Positions 1 to 8,708 of a DNA stretch of 64,000 nucleotides are shown here, one piece after another (within the stretch, counting starts at the first letter, position 1; each line of letters opens with the position of its first letter). The translations under genes and the position numbers were made by a program. The notes beneath the pieces are model-generated. The model worked only from the letters and a program-made list of their open reading frames with translations, searched no databases and was not told the DNA's origin. The DNA is from Shewanella sp. GD04112 (lineage in GTDB: Bacteria > Pseudomonadota > Gammaproteobacteria > Enterobacterales > Shewanellaceae). The stretch covers positions 4,278,001-4,342,000 of the forward strand of contig NZ_JAOEAL010000001.1 in NCBI RefSeq assembly GCF_029835735.1. Direction: 5' to 3'.

Positions 1-567
1 CACACTGCAACTTAAGCTGTAGCGCGAGCTGCAATAACCATTTAAGAAGCCGTGGCTATTGCCGTAAACCTTGACCGAAGTGTGGGCGTTTGCGCTGGCA
101 CCATCGGAGTTATTGATGCGCGGATCGGCATCGAGCGCCGCGGTTTCGGCGCGAATCGCCAATTGGGCTAATTCGTCGGGAGAAATATCTTCAGGATAAT
201 AGAGCTTAAGATCGCGGATCTCGGTCGCCATTAAGGCTTTGTCGGCTAAACCGCTAAAGGGGTCGGCCGAGGTGTAACGGGCGATATCGTCCGCCGCTTT
301 CACCGCCAAGGCAATGGCTTCAGGGCTGAGATCGGAAGTCGATGAACTGCCCTTGCAACCATCGCGATAAACCGTAATCCCTAGGGCGCCATCTTTATTA
401 AATTCAACCGTTTCCACTTCTTTTAAGCGGGTTGAAACCGATAATCCCTGTTGTTTACTGATCGCCACTTCGGCGGCATTTGTCCCTAATTTATTGGCAT
501 ATTCGAGGGCCACGGCAACCGCATCTTTCAGCGCGGCCAATTCACTATCGATTCTGTTCAAAGACAC
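1..567 (-). CDS. pmbA: PmbA (TldE) metalloprotease subunit, N-terminal part; runs off the window
   Basis: The reverse strand from 567 reads as an uninterrupted protein starting SLNRIDSELAALKDAVAVAL and continuing to the window edge (about 189 residues), so the C-terminal end is missing. It resembles PmbA/TldE, the partner of TldD in the TldD/TldE protease that processes peptides such as microcins and modified precursor peptides in the cytoplasm. An in-frame stop lies upstream and there is no ATG, so the start is GTG at 565-567 (or TTG two codons later). The partner tldD is also in this window, about 11 kb away and not in the same operon. It is divergent from darP, the arrangement typical of enteric and Shewanella genomes. 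The family call is recognition of the sequence and context. Confidence 0.88.
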   Translation of the reverse strand, partial: MSLNRIDSELAALKDAVAVALEYANKLGTNAAEVAISKQQGLSVSTRLKEVETVEFNKDGALGITVYRDGCKGSSSTSDLSPEAIALAVKAADDIARYTSADPFSGLADKALMATEIRDLKLYYPEDISPDELAQLAIRAETAALDADPRINNSDGASANAHTSVKVYGNSHGFLNGYCSSRYSLSCSV

Positions 568-742
568 AAAGCTACTCTTTCGTTGTCGGCAATGGCGTTA
601 GCATAACAAACACCCATGCCATTCTCATTATTTATTGCGCGCTTATTTCGTCAATCTCAGCCATGGCGCACGCGCTTTCGTTAGGCGATTTTTGGCGGGA
701 GATGTTATTATTAGGCCGTTATTTAACTGAGGTTTTATCTAT

Positions 743-1276
743 ATGAAGATTGTTGGTGATTCAGAGCATTTTAAACAACCCTATGACAGTGACGAAGAGT
801 ATGTCAGCAAAACCGAGGACAAGCGTGACTGCGAAGCTGCTCAAAAAGTCGGTATGGAATTGGTGTCGCTCAGCAAGACCCAGCTAGATAAAATCGAGCT
901 GGACGAGCACTTATACGACAGCATCCAGCAAGCTCATAAGATTAAGCCGAAGACCGAAGCCTATCGCCGCCATATGCAATATATCGGTAAGTTGATGCGT
1001 AACGTCGATGTGGAGCCGATTAAAGCCGCGCTCGCTATCGTACTGAACAAAAACAACAACGAAACCGCTAAGCTGCAAATGTTCGAGAAAATGCGCGAGC
1101 GTTTACTGAGCCAAGGCGACAGCGAAATTCAAACCTTAGTGGAACATTACCCACAGTTGGACAGACAGAAGCTGCGTACCTTAGTGCGCCAAGCCACGAA
1201 AGAGTTGGCAAAAGGCCCTGAGTCCAAATCATCAAAAGAGCTGTTTAAATACCTACGCAGCGAAATCCAAGACTAA
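743..1276 (+). CDS. darP: DarP/YjgA, ribosomal large-subunit maturation factor
   Basis: A 177-residue, highly charged, mostly helical protein with no signal peptide. It matches the YjgA/DarP family (DUF615), which associates with late 50S assembly intermediates and promotes peptidyl-transferase centre maturation. Recognisable features are the acidic N-terminus, the stretch KPKTEAYRRHMQYIGKLMR and the C-terminal region with QLDRQKLRTLVRQA. The length is normal for the family. A GAGG about ten bases upstream of ATG 743 supports the start. It is divergently transcribed from pmbA, with about 175 bp between them that must hold both promoters. The downstream lipoprotein gene begins 30 bp after the stop and could be co-transcribed. 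Confidence 0.92.
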   Translation: MKIVGDSEHFKQPYDSDEEYVSKTEDKRDCEAAQKVGMELVSLSKTQLDKIELDEHLYDSIQQAHKIKPKTEAYRRHMQYIGKLMRNVDVEPIKAALAIVLNKNNNETAKLQMFEKMRERLLSQGDSEIQTLVEHYPQLDRQKLRTLVRQATKELAKGPESKSSKELFKYLRSEIQD

Positions 1277-1306
1277 TTAACTCAGCACCAACAAGGATGT
1301 TTGCTT

Positions 1307-3796
1307 ATGCGATTTAGCAACACGTTTTGCAATCTTACTTTGCTTTCTATTGGTTTATTTGGACTTTGGGGCTGTAACGGCCCCTCTGACGAAGACAACG
1401 GTGGCACAGATGCCAGCGACGGTATTTACAAACTGTCTATCGACTTTAAAACCTTATCGGGTAGTCAATGCGGCAGTTTTACCTCACTTCAAAGTTTCCC
1501 TAAAGACGCAGGTTTTTGTGCTGTCGCCAAGTTAAACAAAGGTTCTGCAAAGGTCAGCAACCAGAGAGTTAACTTTACGACCGACCTTGGGGCGTTAACA
1601 CCGGAAAGCAAACTCACGGATAGCAATGGTGAAGCCATTGTTATTGTGAGTAATCCAGATTTGCTTATCAATGCAGGAACGATTACGGCAACCACCACCC
1701 CAAGTGATTCCAGCACAGCGCTATCGGCGACTCGCAACTTTGAATTTACAGGCACTATCGACGGCACTGGCGCATCCATAGCCCCAAAACTGAGCGCCAG
1801 TATTCAAAGCGGCGCGAATGTAGTGACTCGCTTTAAAGTTGATGAAGCCGTACAACTGCAAGCCATTTTCCTCGATGCCGAGAGTAAAGGTATTGCCGAT
1901 GCTAAGGTCAGCTTCAGTGCGGGGTCAGCGACCTTAACCCCGGCCAGTGCGCTAACCGATGAGCAAGGTATTGCCCAAGTCACTTATACCCCAAGTGCCA
2001 CCGAATTAGGCGCCAACGCCTTAACGGTAACGGTGGATTATCAAGGGCAATCGCTACAAAGCAGCAGCTTGTATGAAGTGCTCAGCAAAGATGCAGTTAA
2101 CGAAGCCGGCACTCTAAAATTAGGCTCCTTTAATGGCGGCAGTTTTACGGAAGGAAAACTGGCCAGTACGTTAACGGCGCAGGCCGATGGCAGCTATAAA
2201 ATCAGCGCCGGCGGCAGCTTTGGCGTGACCGCAAGCTTAGTGTTAGAGGCTAGTGATGGCACTGTCACTCGCGTACAGACGCCGTCATCCATCAGTTTCA
2301 GCTCTGACTGCACCAGCAGTAATAATGCGAGCTTAGACTCGCCTGTCACGACGCTATCGGGCAATGCCAGCTCGACCTTCCAAGACACCAGTTGCAGCGG
2401 GAATAGCGAGCGTAACGATCAAATCGTCGCGACCACAGTCGTGGGTAATCAAACGCTGACGGCGAACTTCCCCTTTACGCTTCAACGTCAAACCTTAGCC
2501 AGTCTGAGCTTTGAAGCGGCCGAGCCCAACCAAATTCGTATTAAAGGCGCAGGTGGGACTGGGTCGAGCGAATCATCACTGGTGAGCTTTAAAGTCACCA
2601 GCGCCAATGGCCAGCCAGCCGCGCAGCAAAAGGTTAGTTTTAGCTTAGATACTGTGGTCGGCGGTTTAAGTTTTGCCAATGGCAGCGCCAGCGCAGAGAG
2701 CCTGACAAACTCCCAAGGTATCGCCAGTGTACGTGTGCTTTCGGGTACTGTGCCAACCCCAGTTCGCGTGGTCGCCAGCGCAGTGGATGCCGATACCAAG
2801 GAAGTGATCACTAGCCAATCTGAGCAATTAACGGTTAATACTGGCCTGCCACAGCAACTTGGCTTTAGTCTTTCGACGACGATATTTAATCCCGAAGCGG
2901 GCGATTATGACGGTGAAACCGCGACTATTACCGCCAGACTGTCGGACAGCTTTGGTAACCCAGCGCCCGATGATACTACGGTTAACTTCAACACCGAAGG
3001 TGGCCAAATCGCCCCAAGCTGCCTAACGCAAAATGGCGCCTGTAGCGTGACTTGGACTTCAGGCGCTTATCGCCCTCAAGATCACCGTATTACCATCTTG
3101 GCCTACGCCTTGGGTCACGAAACTTTCTTCGACACTAACGGCAACAATCAGTTTGATAGTGCCGATGGTGGCGCTATCACTAACGCCTGCTTATTCAATG
3201 GTGTAGCAACTCACTGCAGCGGCAATGGAATGGATGTGGAAACCTTCCACAATAGCGGTTTTAGCGACTTACCAACGGCGTTTCGCGATGATAATGAAAA
3301 CTTTAGCCGCGACAGCGGTGAACCTTATTTCGATAACCTCGCCCGCGAGACCTATCCCGCCGCCGATGGCAAGTTTAACGGCCCTCAATGTGAAGGCAGC
3401 CTCTGTGGCACTGGTCAAGCCAACAAAACCTATGTGCGTAAGGCTTTGGTGTTAAGCATGTCTGGTTCGCAGGCTTATATCAGTGTGCAGCAAGACGGTG
3501 TGTTACTCGCAGGCGTTAATGATATTAAACCCGTTGCCGCAGGTAGCGAGTCTAAGTTTGTGGTGTTTGTACATGACAATGCCAAACAAATTATGCCTGC
3601 TAAGACCCAAATCGAGCTCTGCGTCGATTGTAACGGTACGCCAGATACCATTGAGGTAGCCAACACTCTCACCGGCAAGAATGGCTTAGGCACACCACTC
3701 AGTTTCACCGCCTCTGCGGGGAGTCAAATCAGCGTAGTGACCACTACGCCCAAGCAAGTTAAGACCTCCCTCAGCTTTACCGTGCCGACACTGTAA
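1307..3796 (+). CDS. Large Ig-like (Big_1/invasin-type) lipoprotein
   Basis: An 829-residue predicted lipoprotein. ATG 1307 has AAGG ten bases upstream; the ATG at 1297 hits a stop within seven codons. The signal peptide ends in the lipobox LWGC (Cys23), and the mature protein begins NGPSDEDN. The body contains several bacterial Ig-like segments of about 100 residues with the signature of a 'TDSNGEA' or 'TNSQGIAS' turn followed by a V/T-rich strand (about residues 50-150, 160-260, 420-510 and 515-610). Near residues 608-619 and 661-672 are Asp/Asn-rich loops (DTNGNNQFDSAD, DDNENFSRDSGE) resembling EF-hand or dockerin calcium loops. Family knowledge suggests a surface-anchored structural or adhesive protein; the ligand is unknown. 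Several Cys pairs suggest disulfides. A hairpin terminator follows. Confidence 0.82.
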   Translation: MRFSNTFCNLTLLSIGLFGLWGCNGPSDEDNGGTDASDGIYKLSIDFKTLSGSQCGSFTSLQSFPKDAGFCAVAKLNKGSAKVSNQRVNFTTDLGALTPESKLTDSNGEAIVIVSNPDLLINAGTITATTTPSDSSTALSATRNFEFTGTIDGTGASIAPKLSASIQSGANVVTRFKVDEAVQLQAIFLDAESKGIADAKVSFSAGSATLTPASALTDEQGIAQVTYTPSATELGANALTVTVDYQGQSLQSSSLYEVLSKDAVNEAGTLKLGSFNGGSFTEGKLASTLTAQADGSYKISAGGSFGVTASLVLEASDGTVTRVQTPSSISFSSDCTSSNNASLDSPVTTLSGNASSTFQDTSCSGNSERNDQIVATTVVGNQTLTANFPFTLQRQTLASLSFEAAEPNQIRIKGAGGTGSSESSLVSFKVTSANGQPAAQQKVSFSLDTVVGGLSFANGSASAESLTNSQGIASVRVLSGTVPTPVRVVASAVDADTKEVITSQSEQLTVNTGLPQQLGFSLSTTIFNPEAGDYDGETATITARLSDSFGNPAPDDTTVNFNTEGGQIAPSCLTQNGACSVTWTSGAYRPQDHRITILAYALGHETFFDTNGNNQFDSADGGAITNACLFNGVATHCSGNGMDVETFHNSGFSDLPTAFRDDNENFSRDSGEPYFDNLARETYPAADGKFNGPQCEGSLCGTGQANKTYVRKALVLSMSGSQAYISVQQDGVLLAGVNDIKPVAAGSESKFVVFVHDNAKQIMPAKTQIELCVDCNGTPDTIEVANTLTGKNGLGTPLSFTASAGSQISVVTTTPKQVKTSLSFTVPTL

Positions 3797-3801
3797 AAAC
3801 C

Positions 3802-3827
3802 AAAAGACCCGCAACAGCGGGTCTTTT
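3802..3827. terminator. Bidirectional hairpin terminator between the Ig-like lipoprotein and puuP
   Basis: An 11-bp perfect stem (AAAAGACCCGC / GCGGGTCTTTT) with a 4-base loop, rich in A on one side and T on the other. It lies between two convergent stop codons, so it probably ends both transcripts. Confidence 0.85.
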
Positions 3828-3849
3828 ACTTTCTAGCTCAATTTGCGAG

Positions 3850-5181
3850 TTAATTCTGTAACTCTACCGCCTTGCGTAAACGCAGGCTTCGCAGTGCCAA
3901 ATACAAGATCCCAACTGCCGCCCAAATTAAGCCAAGCTCTAGGGACTGAGGTTCAAGATTAAGCCACAGTACGCCAATCGTCGCCGCGCCGCACAAAGGT
4001 AAGACGAAGTACTGCAAGTGCTCTTTCAAGGATTGGTTACGTTTCTCTTTGATATAAAACTGCACTATTACCGACAGGTTCACAAAGGTAAAAGCCACCA
4101 GCGCCCCGAAGTTGACAAGCGCCAATGCCATTTCGAGATCGAAGGACACCGCAGAAAGCGCCAGTAATCCCACCAGAATCACGTTAAATGCTGGCGTGCG
4201 CCATTTGGGGTGAATATAGCCAAAGCCTTTATTGGGCAGCATATTGTCGCGCCCCATCACGTAGAGAATACGTGCCACACCCGCATGGGCGGCCATGCCC
4301 GAGGCCAACACCGCAATGGTGGTTGCCACCAGCACCACTGACTGGAATAAATTACCGCCCACATACAGGGCAATCTCAGGCAGCACAGCATCTAACTGCT
4401 GGAAGCGAGAAATATCTGGGAAAAACAGCTGCAAGAAATAGGACACGCTGACAAAAATCACGCCGCCAATCAAAGCAGTTAGCACGATAGCGCGGGGGAT
4501 GACTCGCTTAGCGTCCTTGGTTTCTTCACTCAACGAACTTAAGCCATCGAAACCTAAGAAGGAGAAACACAGAATGGTCGCGCCAGTAAACAGCGGCGCA
4601 AGGCTTATCTCTTCGGAATAGAATGGACGTACACTGGCAATCACACCTTCGCCTTCGCCAAGGGACAGGCTGTGGGCCATTAGACCGATAAACACTAAGA
4701 TAATGGCAATCTGGGCGAATACGATAACGCCATTAAAATTCGCCACTAAATCTATGCCCCTCAGGTTTAATACCGTCATCACAGCGACTAAACCAAAGAT
4801 AAAAATCCACGGCTCGACGTTAGGGAACATGGCCGTGAGGTAAATCTTTGCCAGCAACATATTGATCATCGGCATAAACATATAATCGAGCAGCGATGAC
4901 CAGCCCACCATAAAGCCGACATTCGGGCTAAAGGTTTTTTGCGCATAGGTATAGGCCGAGCCCGCATAGGGATATTTACGTACTAAGTGACCGTAGCTAA
5001 AGGCGGTAAACAGGATCCCCGCTAACGCGAGCAGGTAAGAGGTGGCCACATGGCCTGAGGTGATCTCGGAGACAATGCCAAAGGTGTCAAACACGGCCAT
5101 AGGCGTGAGATAGGCTAATCCCATCACAACCACTTGCCACAGACTAAGGCTTTGCTTTAAGCCTGGATTTTGTTGGCTCAT
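3850..5181 (-). CDS. puuP: PuuP-like putrescine importer (APC family permease)
   Basis: A 443-residue inner-membrane protein with about 12 hydrophobic segments. It is very close in recalled sequence to E. coli PuuP, the proton-driven putrescine importer. Shared stretches include LKLWQVV-type followed by [46 protein letters not shown] and HPKWRTPA. The ATG at 5179-5181 has a near-perfect AAGGAGG upstream, so longer upstream readings are rejected. The gene stands alone: no puuA/B/C/D genes adjoin it. Upstream DNA carries a repeated AACATCCGG motif and a perfect palindrome (separate entry), which may be operators. Substrate specificity is inferred from similarity. The window also encodes ornithine decarboxylase (57.7-58.9 kb), which makes putrescine. 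Confidence 0.85.
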   Translation of the reverse strand: MSQQNPGLKQSLSLWQVVVMGLAYLTPMAVFDTFGIVSEITSGHVATSYLLALAGILFTAFSYGHLVRKYPYAGSAYTYAQKTFSPNVGFMVGWSSLLDYMFMPMINMLLAKIYLTAMFPNVEPWIFIFGLVAVMTVLNLRGIDLVANFNGVIVFAQIAIILVFIGLMAHSLSLGEGEGVIASVRPFYSEEISLAPLFTGATILCFSFLGFDGLSSLSEETKDAKRVIPRAIVLTALIGGVIFVSVSYFLQLFFPDISRFQQLDAVLPEIALYVGGNLFQSVVLVATTIAVLASGMAAHAGVARILYVMGRDNMLPNKGFGYIHPKWRTPAFNVILVGLLALSAVSFDLEMALALVNFGALVAFTFVNLSVIVQFYIKEKRNQSLKEHLQYFVLPLCGAATIGVLWLNLEPQSLELGLIWAAVGILYLALRSLRLRKAVELQN

Positions 5182-5244
5182 ATACAACCTCCTTTTGCAG
5201 CAGGTGGAATTGCAAACGCAACAGATTGATTTACGGCAACTACC

Positions 5245-5331
5245 GAACATCCGGTAAACAACAGCCCCATTGAATTGTCCTCAGTAAAGTAGGTTCAAAC
5301 GAACCTCATATCATTTCCGGATGTTTACCGG
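5245..5331. promoter_or_regulatory. Putative operator region upstream of puuP
   Basis: Two copies of AACATCCGG lie in opposite orientations (5246-5254 forward; reverse within 5317-5331), each flanked by GGTAAAC-type bases. Between them, AGGTTCAAACGAACCT (5291-5306) is a perfect 6-bp inverted repeat with a 4-base centre. The layout looks like regulator binding sites over the puuP promoter. The regulator is not identifiable from sequence alone, and the sites do not match a consensus I know with confidence. Confidence 0.45.
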
Positions 5332-5365
5332 CCTCAATTGGTTTAAAACCTATACACACAAAAAG

Positions 5366-5400
5366 AAAATAACCGGGATACTGAATACCCCGGTTATTTT
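5366..5400. terminator. Strong hairpin, probable terminator of an unidentified transcript
   Basis: A 12-bp perfect stem (AAAATAACCGGG / CCCGGTTATTTT) with an 11-base loop. On the minus strand it is followed by a T-rich tract, on the plus strand by five Ts. No credible coding gene ends beside it on either strand: puuP begins about 185 bp away on one side and the small lipoprotein ends about 270 bp away on the other. Confidence 0.6.
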
Positions 5401-5673
5401 TGCGGCGCGCATTCTCCCCCAAAACAGAGTCGAAGACAACCCAATAAGGGCATTAAGTTGCCTATCTGTGTCGTCTGTACGGTAAAGAGAGCAAAGATAT
5501 GTAAAAATGCCCGCGTGTTGAGTCGAACAGCGTGAATAAACTCAACCCTAGTGGCGCGTGAGGAGGACTTATTTTCTTGAGACTTTAGCAAAGAGACTTA
5601 CCCCGGCATGGTCATTGTGATGACCATGGGGCAAATACAAGATACAGGGGCCATGTAGCGATATGTGGGATGC

Positions 5674-6075
5674 TTAGAAGTACAGGCTTTCGACGATTTT
5701 ACCGTTAACCAGCATGTCGCATTTATCGCCAGAGCTAGATTTCGTCGATTGGATCACCCCAGCAATCGCACCAAATGCGCCACCTTGGCTGCTCAGCACT
5801 GAGCCGAAATAACATTGGCTAGAGATGGTGTAACCCTTGTATTTACCGCTGAGGTTTTGGGTTGGCGTGTAAGGTGGGAAAGTGCCTTTCATCACTGAGT
5901 CGCCATTCACCGACAGTGAAATATTTTTGCGTTCAGTATCGTAGCTACCACCAAAGACGAGGTTGATACCATCGACTTCAACGGTTTTTTCTTGTGCAAC
6001 GATGGGAGGTTTAGCGGCGCAGGCGGCCAACAGACAAGTACCCATGGCCAAAGAGAGTAAAGTAATTTTACGCAT
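5674..6075 (-). CDS. Small lipoprotein of unknown function
   Basis: A 133-residue predicted lipoprotein. ATG 6073-6075 has AAGGAAG upstream, so I reject a longer reading. The signal peptide ends in LAAC with the lipidated Cys at residue 19. The mature part is short and probably beta-rich (VEVDGINLVFGGSYDTE, ISLSVNGDSVMKG) with two Cys residues (SSQCYFG and DKCDML) that may pair. There is a small Gly/Ala patch (GGAFGAIAGVI). I do not recognise a named family. It stands alone, downstream of the export operon. An AT-rich inverted repeat (6120-6128 / 6136-6144) lies about 45 bp upstream of the start. Confidence 0.75.
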   Translation of the reverse strand: MRKITLLSLAMGTCLLAACAAKPPIVAQEKTVEVDGINLVFGGSYDTERKNISLSVNGDSVMKGTFPPYTPTQNLSGKYKGYTISSQCYFGSVLSSQGGAFGAIAGVIQSTKSSSGDKCDMLVNGKIVESLYF

Positions 6076-6242
6076 TTCATCTTCCTTTTGATGCGATAAA
6101 AAATGAAGCAACTGCTTCGAAATTAAACGGCCCCTGTTTAATTTTTTGCCGGACGATTATATCTATATCTGCCTAATATCCAATAACAAATTTAATACAA
6201 ACATAAAAATCAGTATTCTGTCGGTACGAATAACAGCGCCGT

Positions 6243-7394
6243 CTAAGATGTACTGAGTTCAGCCAATGCCCGCGCCCGACGTTTGATCCCCAACATCGCA
6301 AGACCAAAAAACAGCACAAACAAGCCCCAAAGCTGTAACCATTTTGGCAGCACACTCGCCCAGCTTGCGCCCATTTGGTTCAGCTCCAACATCCCCATAA
6401 TGGCAGGCACCGCAGGAATTATCTGCGAGCCCAGCACCAAAGGCTCGGGAATTAATGCAATCGGCCAGACAAAGCCGGAGACAAACAGAATCGGCATAGA
6501 AATCAACAGCAATACTTGAGTCGGTAGGTCACGGCGGCTAAACAGCGTGCTCATCGCAACCCCAGCCGCCGCCGTCGCCAATAAAAATGGCAGCAACCAT
6601 AGCGCTACTAAACCAAGACTCGCCTGAATACTCACCTTATACCAGTGGTAGCAATACCCTACATAAAAGCTGGTAAACACCATATAAATCAACATAAAGG
6701 CGAGAATACGACCGCAGACCAATTGCAGCGGCGACACCTGCTGCCAATAACTGCGGTTGCGCCACTGCCCCGCACCGAGGATCCCGGTTCCAATCAATAA
6801 GGTTTGATGCAGGATAAGTAAGAACAGCCCTGGCACCACGTAGGGGGTATAACCTAGGCTAGGGTTAAAGGCAGGCACGCTGTTTAAGTGCAGCGAATTC
6901 AGGTTTTGCTCGGCTTCTTTCGGATTTTTCCCCTGCGCGAGCATTCCAATTAATTGCACTTGCTTACCCGCATCCATTCCCGCGCTGACAAGTCCCTCGG
7001 CCACCGCCGAATAAATCAAGAAGTAACTGGCATCACCGCCGTAGCTTAAGGTCACGCCCTTGCCCAGCAGCAAGTCGCGGCGAAATCCTTCAGGGATCAC
7101 CAATAAACCATGGGCTTTGCCGGTTTCGATAAAACGCTTCGCCTCGGTAATGGAGCCCACTTGGCCTATGACTTGGATTTTAGCGCTGGCATCCGCATGA
7201 CGAATAAGTTGACGACTCAGGGAGGAATGGTCTAAATCCACCACGATAAGCTGTTGTTCTGTTGGGACTTGGTGCAAGTAAGGCAAGGGATAGAGCACCG
7301 AATAAAACAGCACTCCGCCGAATAGGGTCACGGCAATCGCCTTGTCGCTCACAATCGCCTTTAATTCTGTCAGCACTAACTGCCATAAATTCAT
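6243..7394 (-). CDS. ABC-2 type permease, second of the pair (YhhJ/YbhR-like)
   Basis: A 383-residue membrane protein with the ABC2_membrane_3 layout. It has one N-terminal membrane segment (AIAVTLFGGVLFYSVLYPL), an extracytoplasmic domain of about 150 residues with the 'VVDLDHSSLSRQLIR' motif typical of the family, then about five C-terminal membrane segments. Family members are permease halves that work with a HlyD-type adaptor, an outer-membrane channel and a separate ATPase in drug or lipophile export. The ATG lies 1 bp after the stop of the upstream permease, so the two are translationally coupled. No ATP-binding domain is fused here and none is encoded in the operon. The substrate is unknown. 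Confidence 0.87.
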   Translation of the reverse strand: MNLWQLVLTELKAIVSDKAIAVTLFGGVLFYSVLYPLPYLHQVPTEQQLIVVDLDHSSLSRQLIRHADASAKIQVIGQVGSITEAKRFIETGKAHGLLVIPEGFRRDLLLGKGVTLSYGGDASYFLIYSAVAEGLVSAGMDAGKQVQLIGMLAQGKNPKEAEQNLNSLHLNSVPAFNPSLGYTPYVVPGLFLLILHQTLLIGTGILGAGQWRNRSYWQQVSPLQLVCGRILAFMLIYMVFTSFYVGYCYHWYKVSIQASLGLVALWLLPFLLATAAAGVAMSTLFSRRDLPTQVLLLISMPILFVSGFVWPIALIPEPLVLGSQIIPAVPAIMGMLELNQMGASWASVLPKWLQLWGLFVLFFGLAMLGIKRRARALAELSTS

Positions 7395-7395
7395 G

Positions 7396-8703
7396 TTATT
7401 GCCCCTTCGCAGGCAGAGGCGCCGCGTGGTATTCCGCCGCTTCAGCCTGAGCTTTTACCGTCATCGGCAGTAATTTGTGAGCCAAGAGAGAAATCAGCGG
7501 CAATAAACCGATAAAACCCCAATAACTACTCAATTGCTGCGCTACCGTCGGCCACGCCGCGCCATAACTCACCACGCTCACATGGGACTCAATATAATGG
7601 CTCGATGGCATGATGAGTCGCCACCACTGGGCGAGTTGCGGCATTTCATGGGTGGGGAAAGTGATCCCCATAAAAGCAAAGGCTGGCGCAAACAGCGCAG
7701 TACAAAAACTGATGACCCGCGCGCTATCACGCATCAGCACAAAGATAAACAACACAAGGCTCCACACCGCCAGCAGCATGAACAACTGAGCAAATAGCAG
7801 CAGTGCTAAACTGCCCGCAAAAGGCAAAGCCAGATACAGATACAACCAAGCGAGGATAAACCCGCCTTGGAGCATCAATATCGGGGTAAATAACAGGATT
7901 TTAGCCAACACTTTAGGCCAAAAATGCTCGGTCAATCGATTGGAGAGCCCCTCCTCTGAATGCGCGGCATTAAGTTGCAACTCGCGATTTAAGCTGTTGG
8001 CCATCACCAACATGGATAATAACTGCCACAGCGCGACCAATACCGGCGGCACTAAAAAACCTATGTAGTTATTGTTACGGTTAAACAGTGCGGTCGTTTG
8101 GCTTTTCACTGGGCTTAAGTTCACCGCCACTTGGGATTTTGGCGTGCCCGTCATCAGCTGCTTAAGGCCTGCGACCTGCAACAATCCATCGCCTAGACTC
8201 AACTGAATTTGACTCGACAACAGCTTACCCACCAGCAAAAACTGGCTGTTGTAACGCACATCGATTGTTGGTTTATGACCTGTGAGTAAATCCTTTTTCA
8301 TATCATGGGGAAACACCACTACGGCGTAGACCTGCGCCTGCTGCATAGCCGCAACAGCCGAGGGGAGATCGGTAAAACTTCGCGGCTCGGTGACAGGGTT
8401 GGCTTTGAGTTGACGGGTCAACATTCGGCTCAGCTGGCTGTGGTCTTGGTCAACAATCGCCACGGGTAATTGCCGTGGTAGCCCAGCACTAAATAACCAC
8501 CAGAGACACAAGATGCCCAGCAGCGGGATATAACTGATCAGGGCCAGTTGCCAAGGATCGCGCCATAGCGCCCTAAGCTCGCGGCGCACGAGTGCCACTA
8601 ACTGCGCCAGAAAGCCAGAGGATGCTGGATGCGCCGCATTCTGAGGCCCATTCAACGGCTTAGGCTCGCTCACATGCGTTTGCTCACTCGGTGACTTGGC
8701 CAC
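7396..8703 (-). CDS. ABC-2 type permease, first of the pair (YhhJ/YbhS-like)
   Basis: A 435-residue membrane protein with the same architecture as its downstream neighbour. A cytoplasmic N-terminal tail of about 45 residues precedes the first membrane segment (LALISYIPLLGILCLWWLF). A periplasmic domain with 'VAIVDQDHSQLSRMLTR' follows, then five C-terminal membrane segments. The start is GTG 8703, as no ATG is available nearby. It begins about 5 bp after the HlyD-like stop. The pair probably forms a heterodimeric membrane channel. The only pointers to export are the neighbouring adaptor and TolC-like genes. Confidence 0.86.
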   Translation of the reverse strand: MAKSPSEQTHVSEPKPLNGPQNAAHPASSGFLAQLVALVRRELRALWRDPWQLALISYIPLLGILCLWWLFSAGLPRQLPVAIVDQDHSQLSRMLTRQLKANPVTEPRSFTDLPSAVAAMQQAQVYAVVVFPHDMKKDLLTGHKPTIDVRYNSQFLLVGKLLSSQIQLSLGDGLLQVAGLKQLMTGTPKSQVAVNLSPVKSQTTALFNRNNNYIGFLVPPVLVALWQLLSMLVMANSLNRELQLNAAHSEEGLSNRLTEHFWPKVLAKILLFTPILMLQGGFILAWLYLYLALPFAGSLALLLFAQLFMLLAVWSLVLFIFVLMRDSARVISFCTALFAPAFAFMGITFPTHEMPQLAQWWRLIMPSSHYIESHVSVVSYGAAWPTVAQQLSSYWGFIGLLPLISLLAHKLLPMTVKAQAEAAEYHAAPLPAKGQ

Positions 8704-8708
8704 AATCG

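Larger units (their letters stand above)
5182..5673. other. 492-bp intergenic region with unexplained secondary structure
   Basis: This region lies between the puuP start and the stop of the small lipoprotein, both on the minus strand. It holds the putative puuP operators, the 5366-5400 hairpin and a second hairpin at 5601-5631 (CATGGTCAT / ATGACCATG with a TGTG loop, extended by CCC/GGG). A 65-codon open frame at 5394-5591 has no ribosome-binding site or recognisable composition. A non-coding RNA between the hairpins is possible but I do not recognise a family. Confidence 0.4.

Noticed and set aside
5394..5591. 65-codon minus-strand open frame in the puuP upstream region
   Set aside because: It has no ribosome-binding site, Cys/Leu-rich random-looking composition, and it lies in DNA better explained by hairpins.
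6120..6144. Hairpin AAATTAAAC / GTTTAATTT as a terminator of the export operon
   Set aside because: The stem is AT-only and the T-run is on the plus strand, away from the minus-strand operon; no plus-strand gene ends there.
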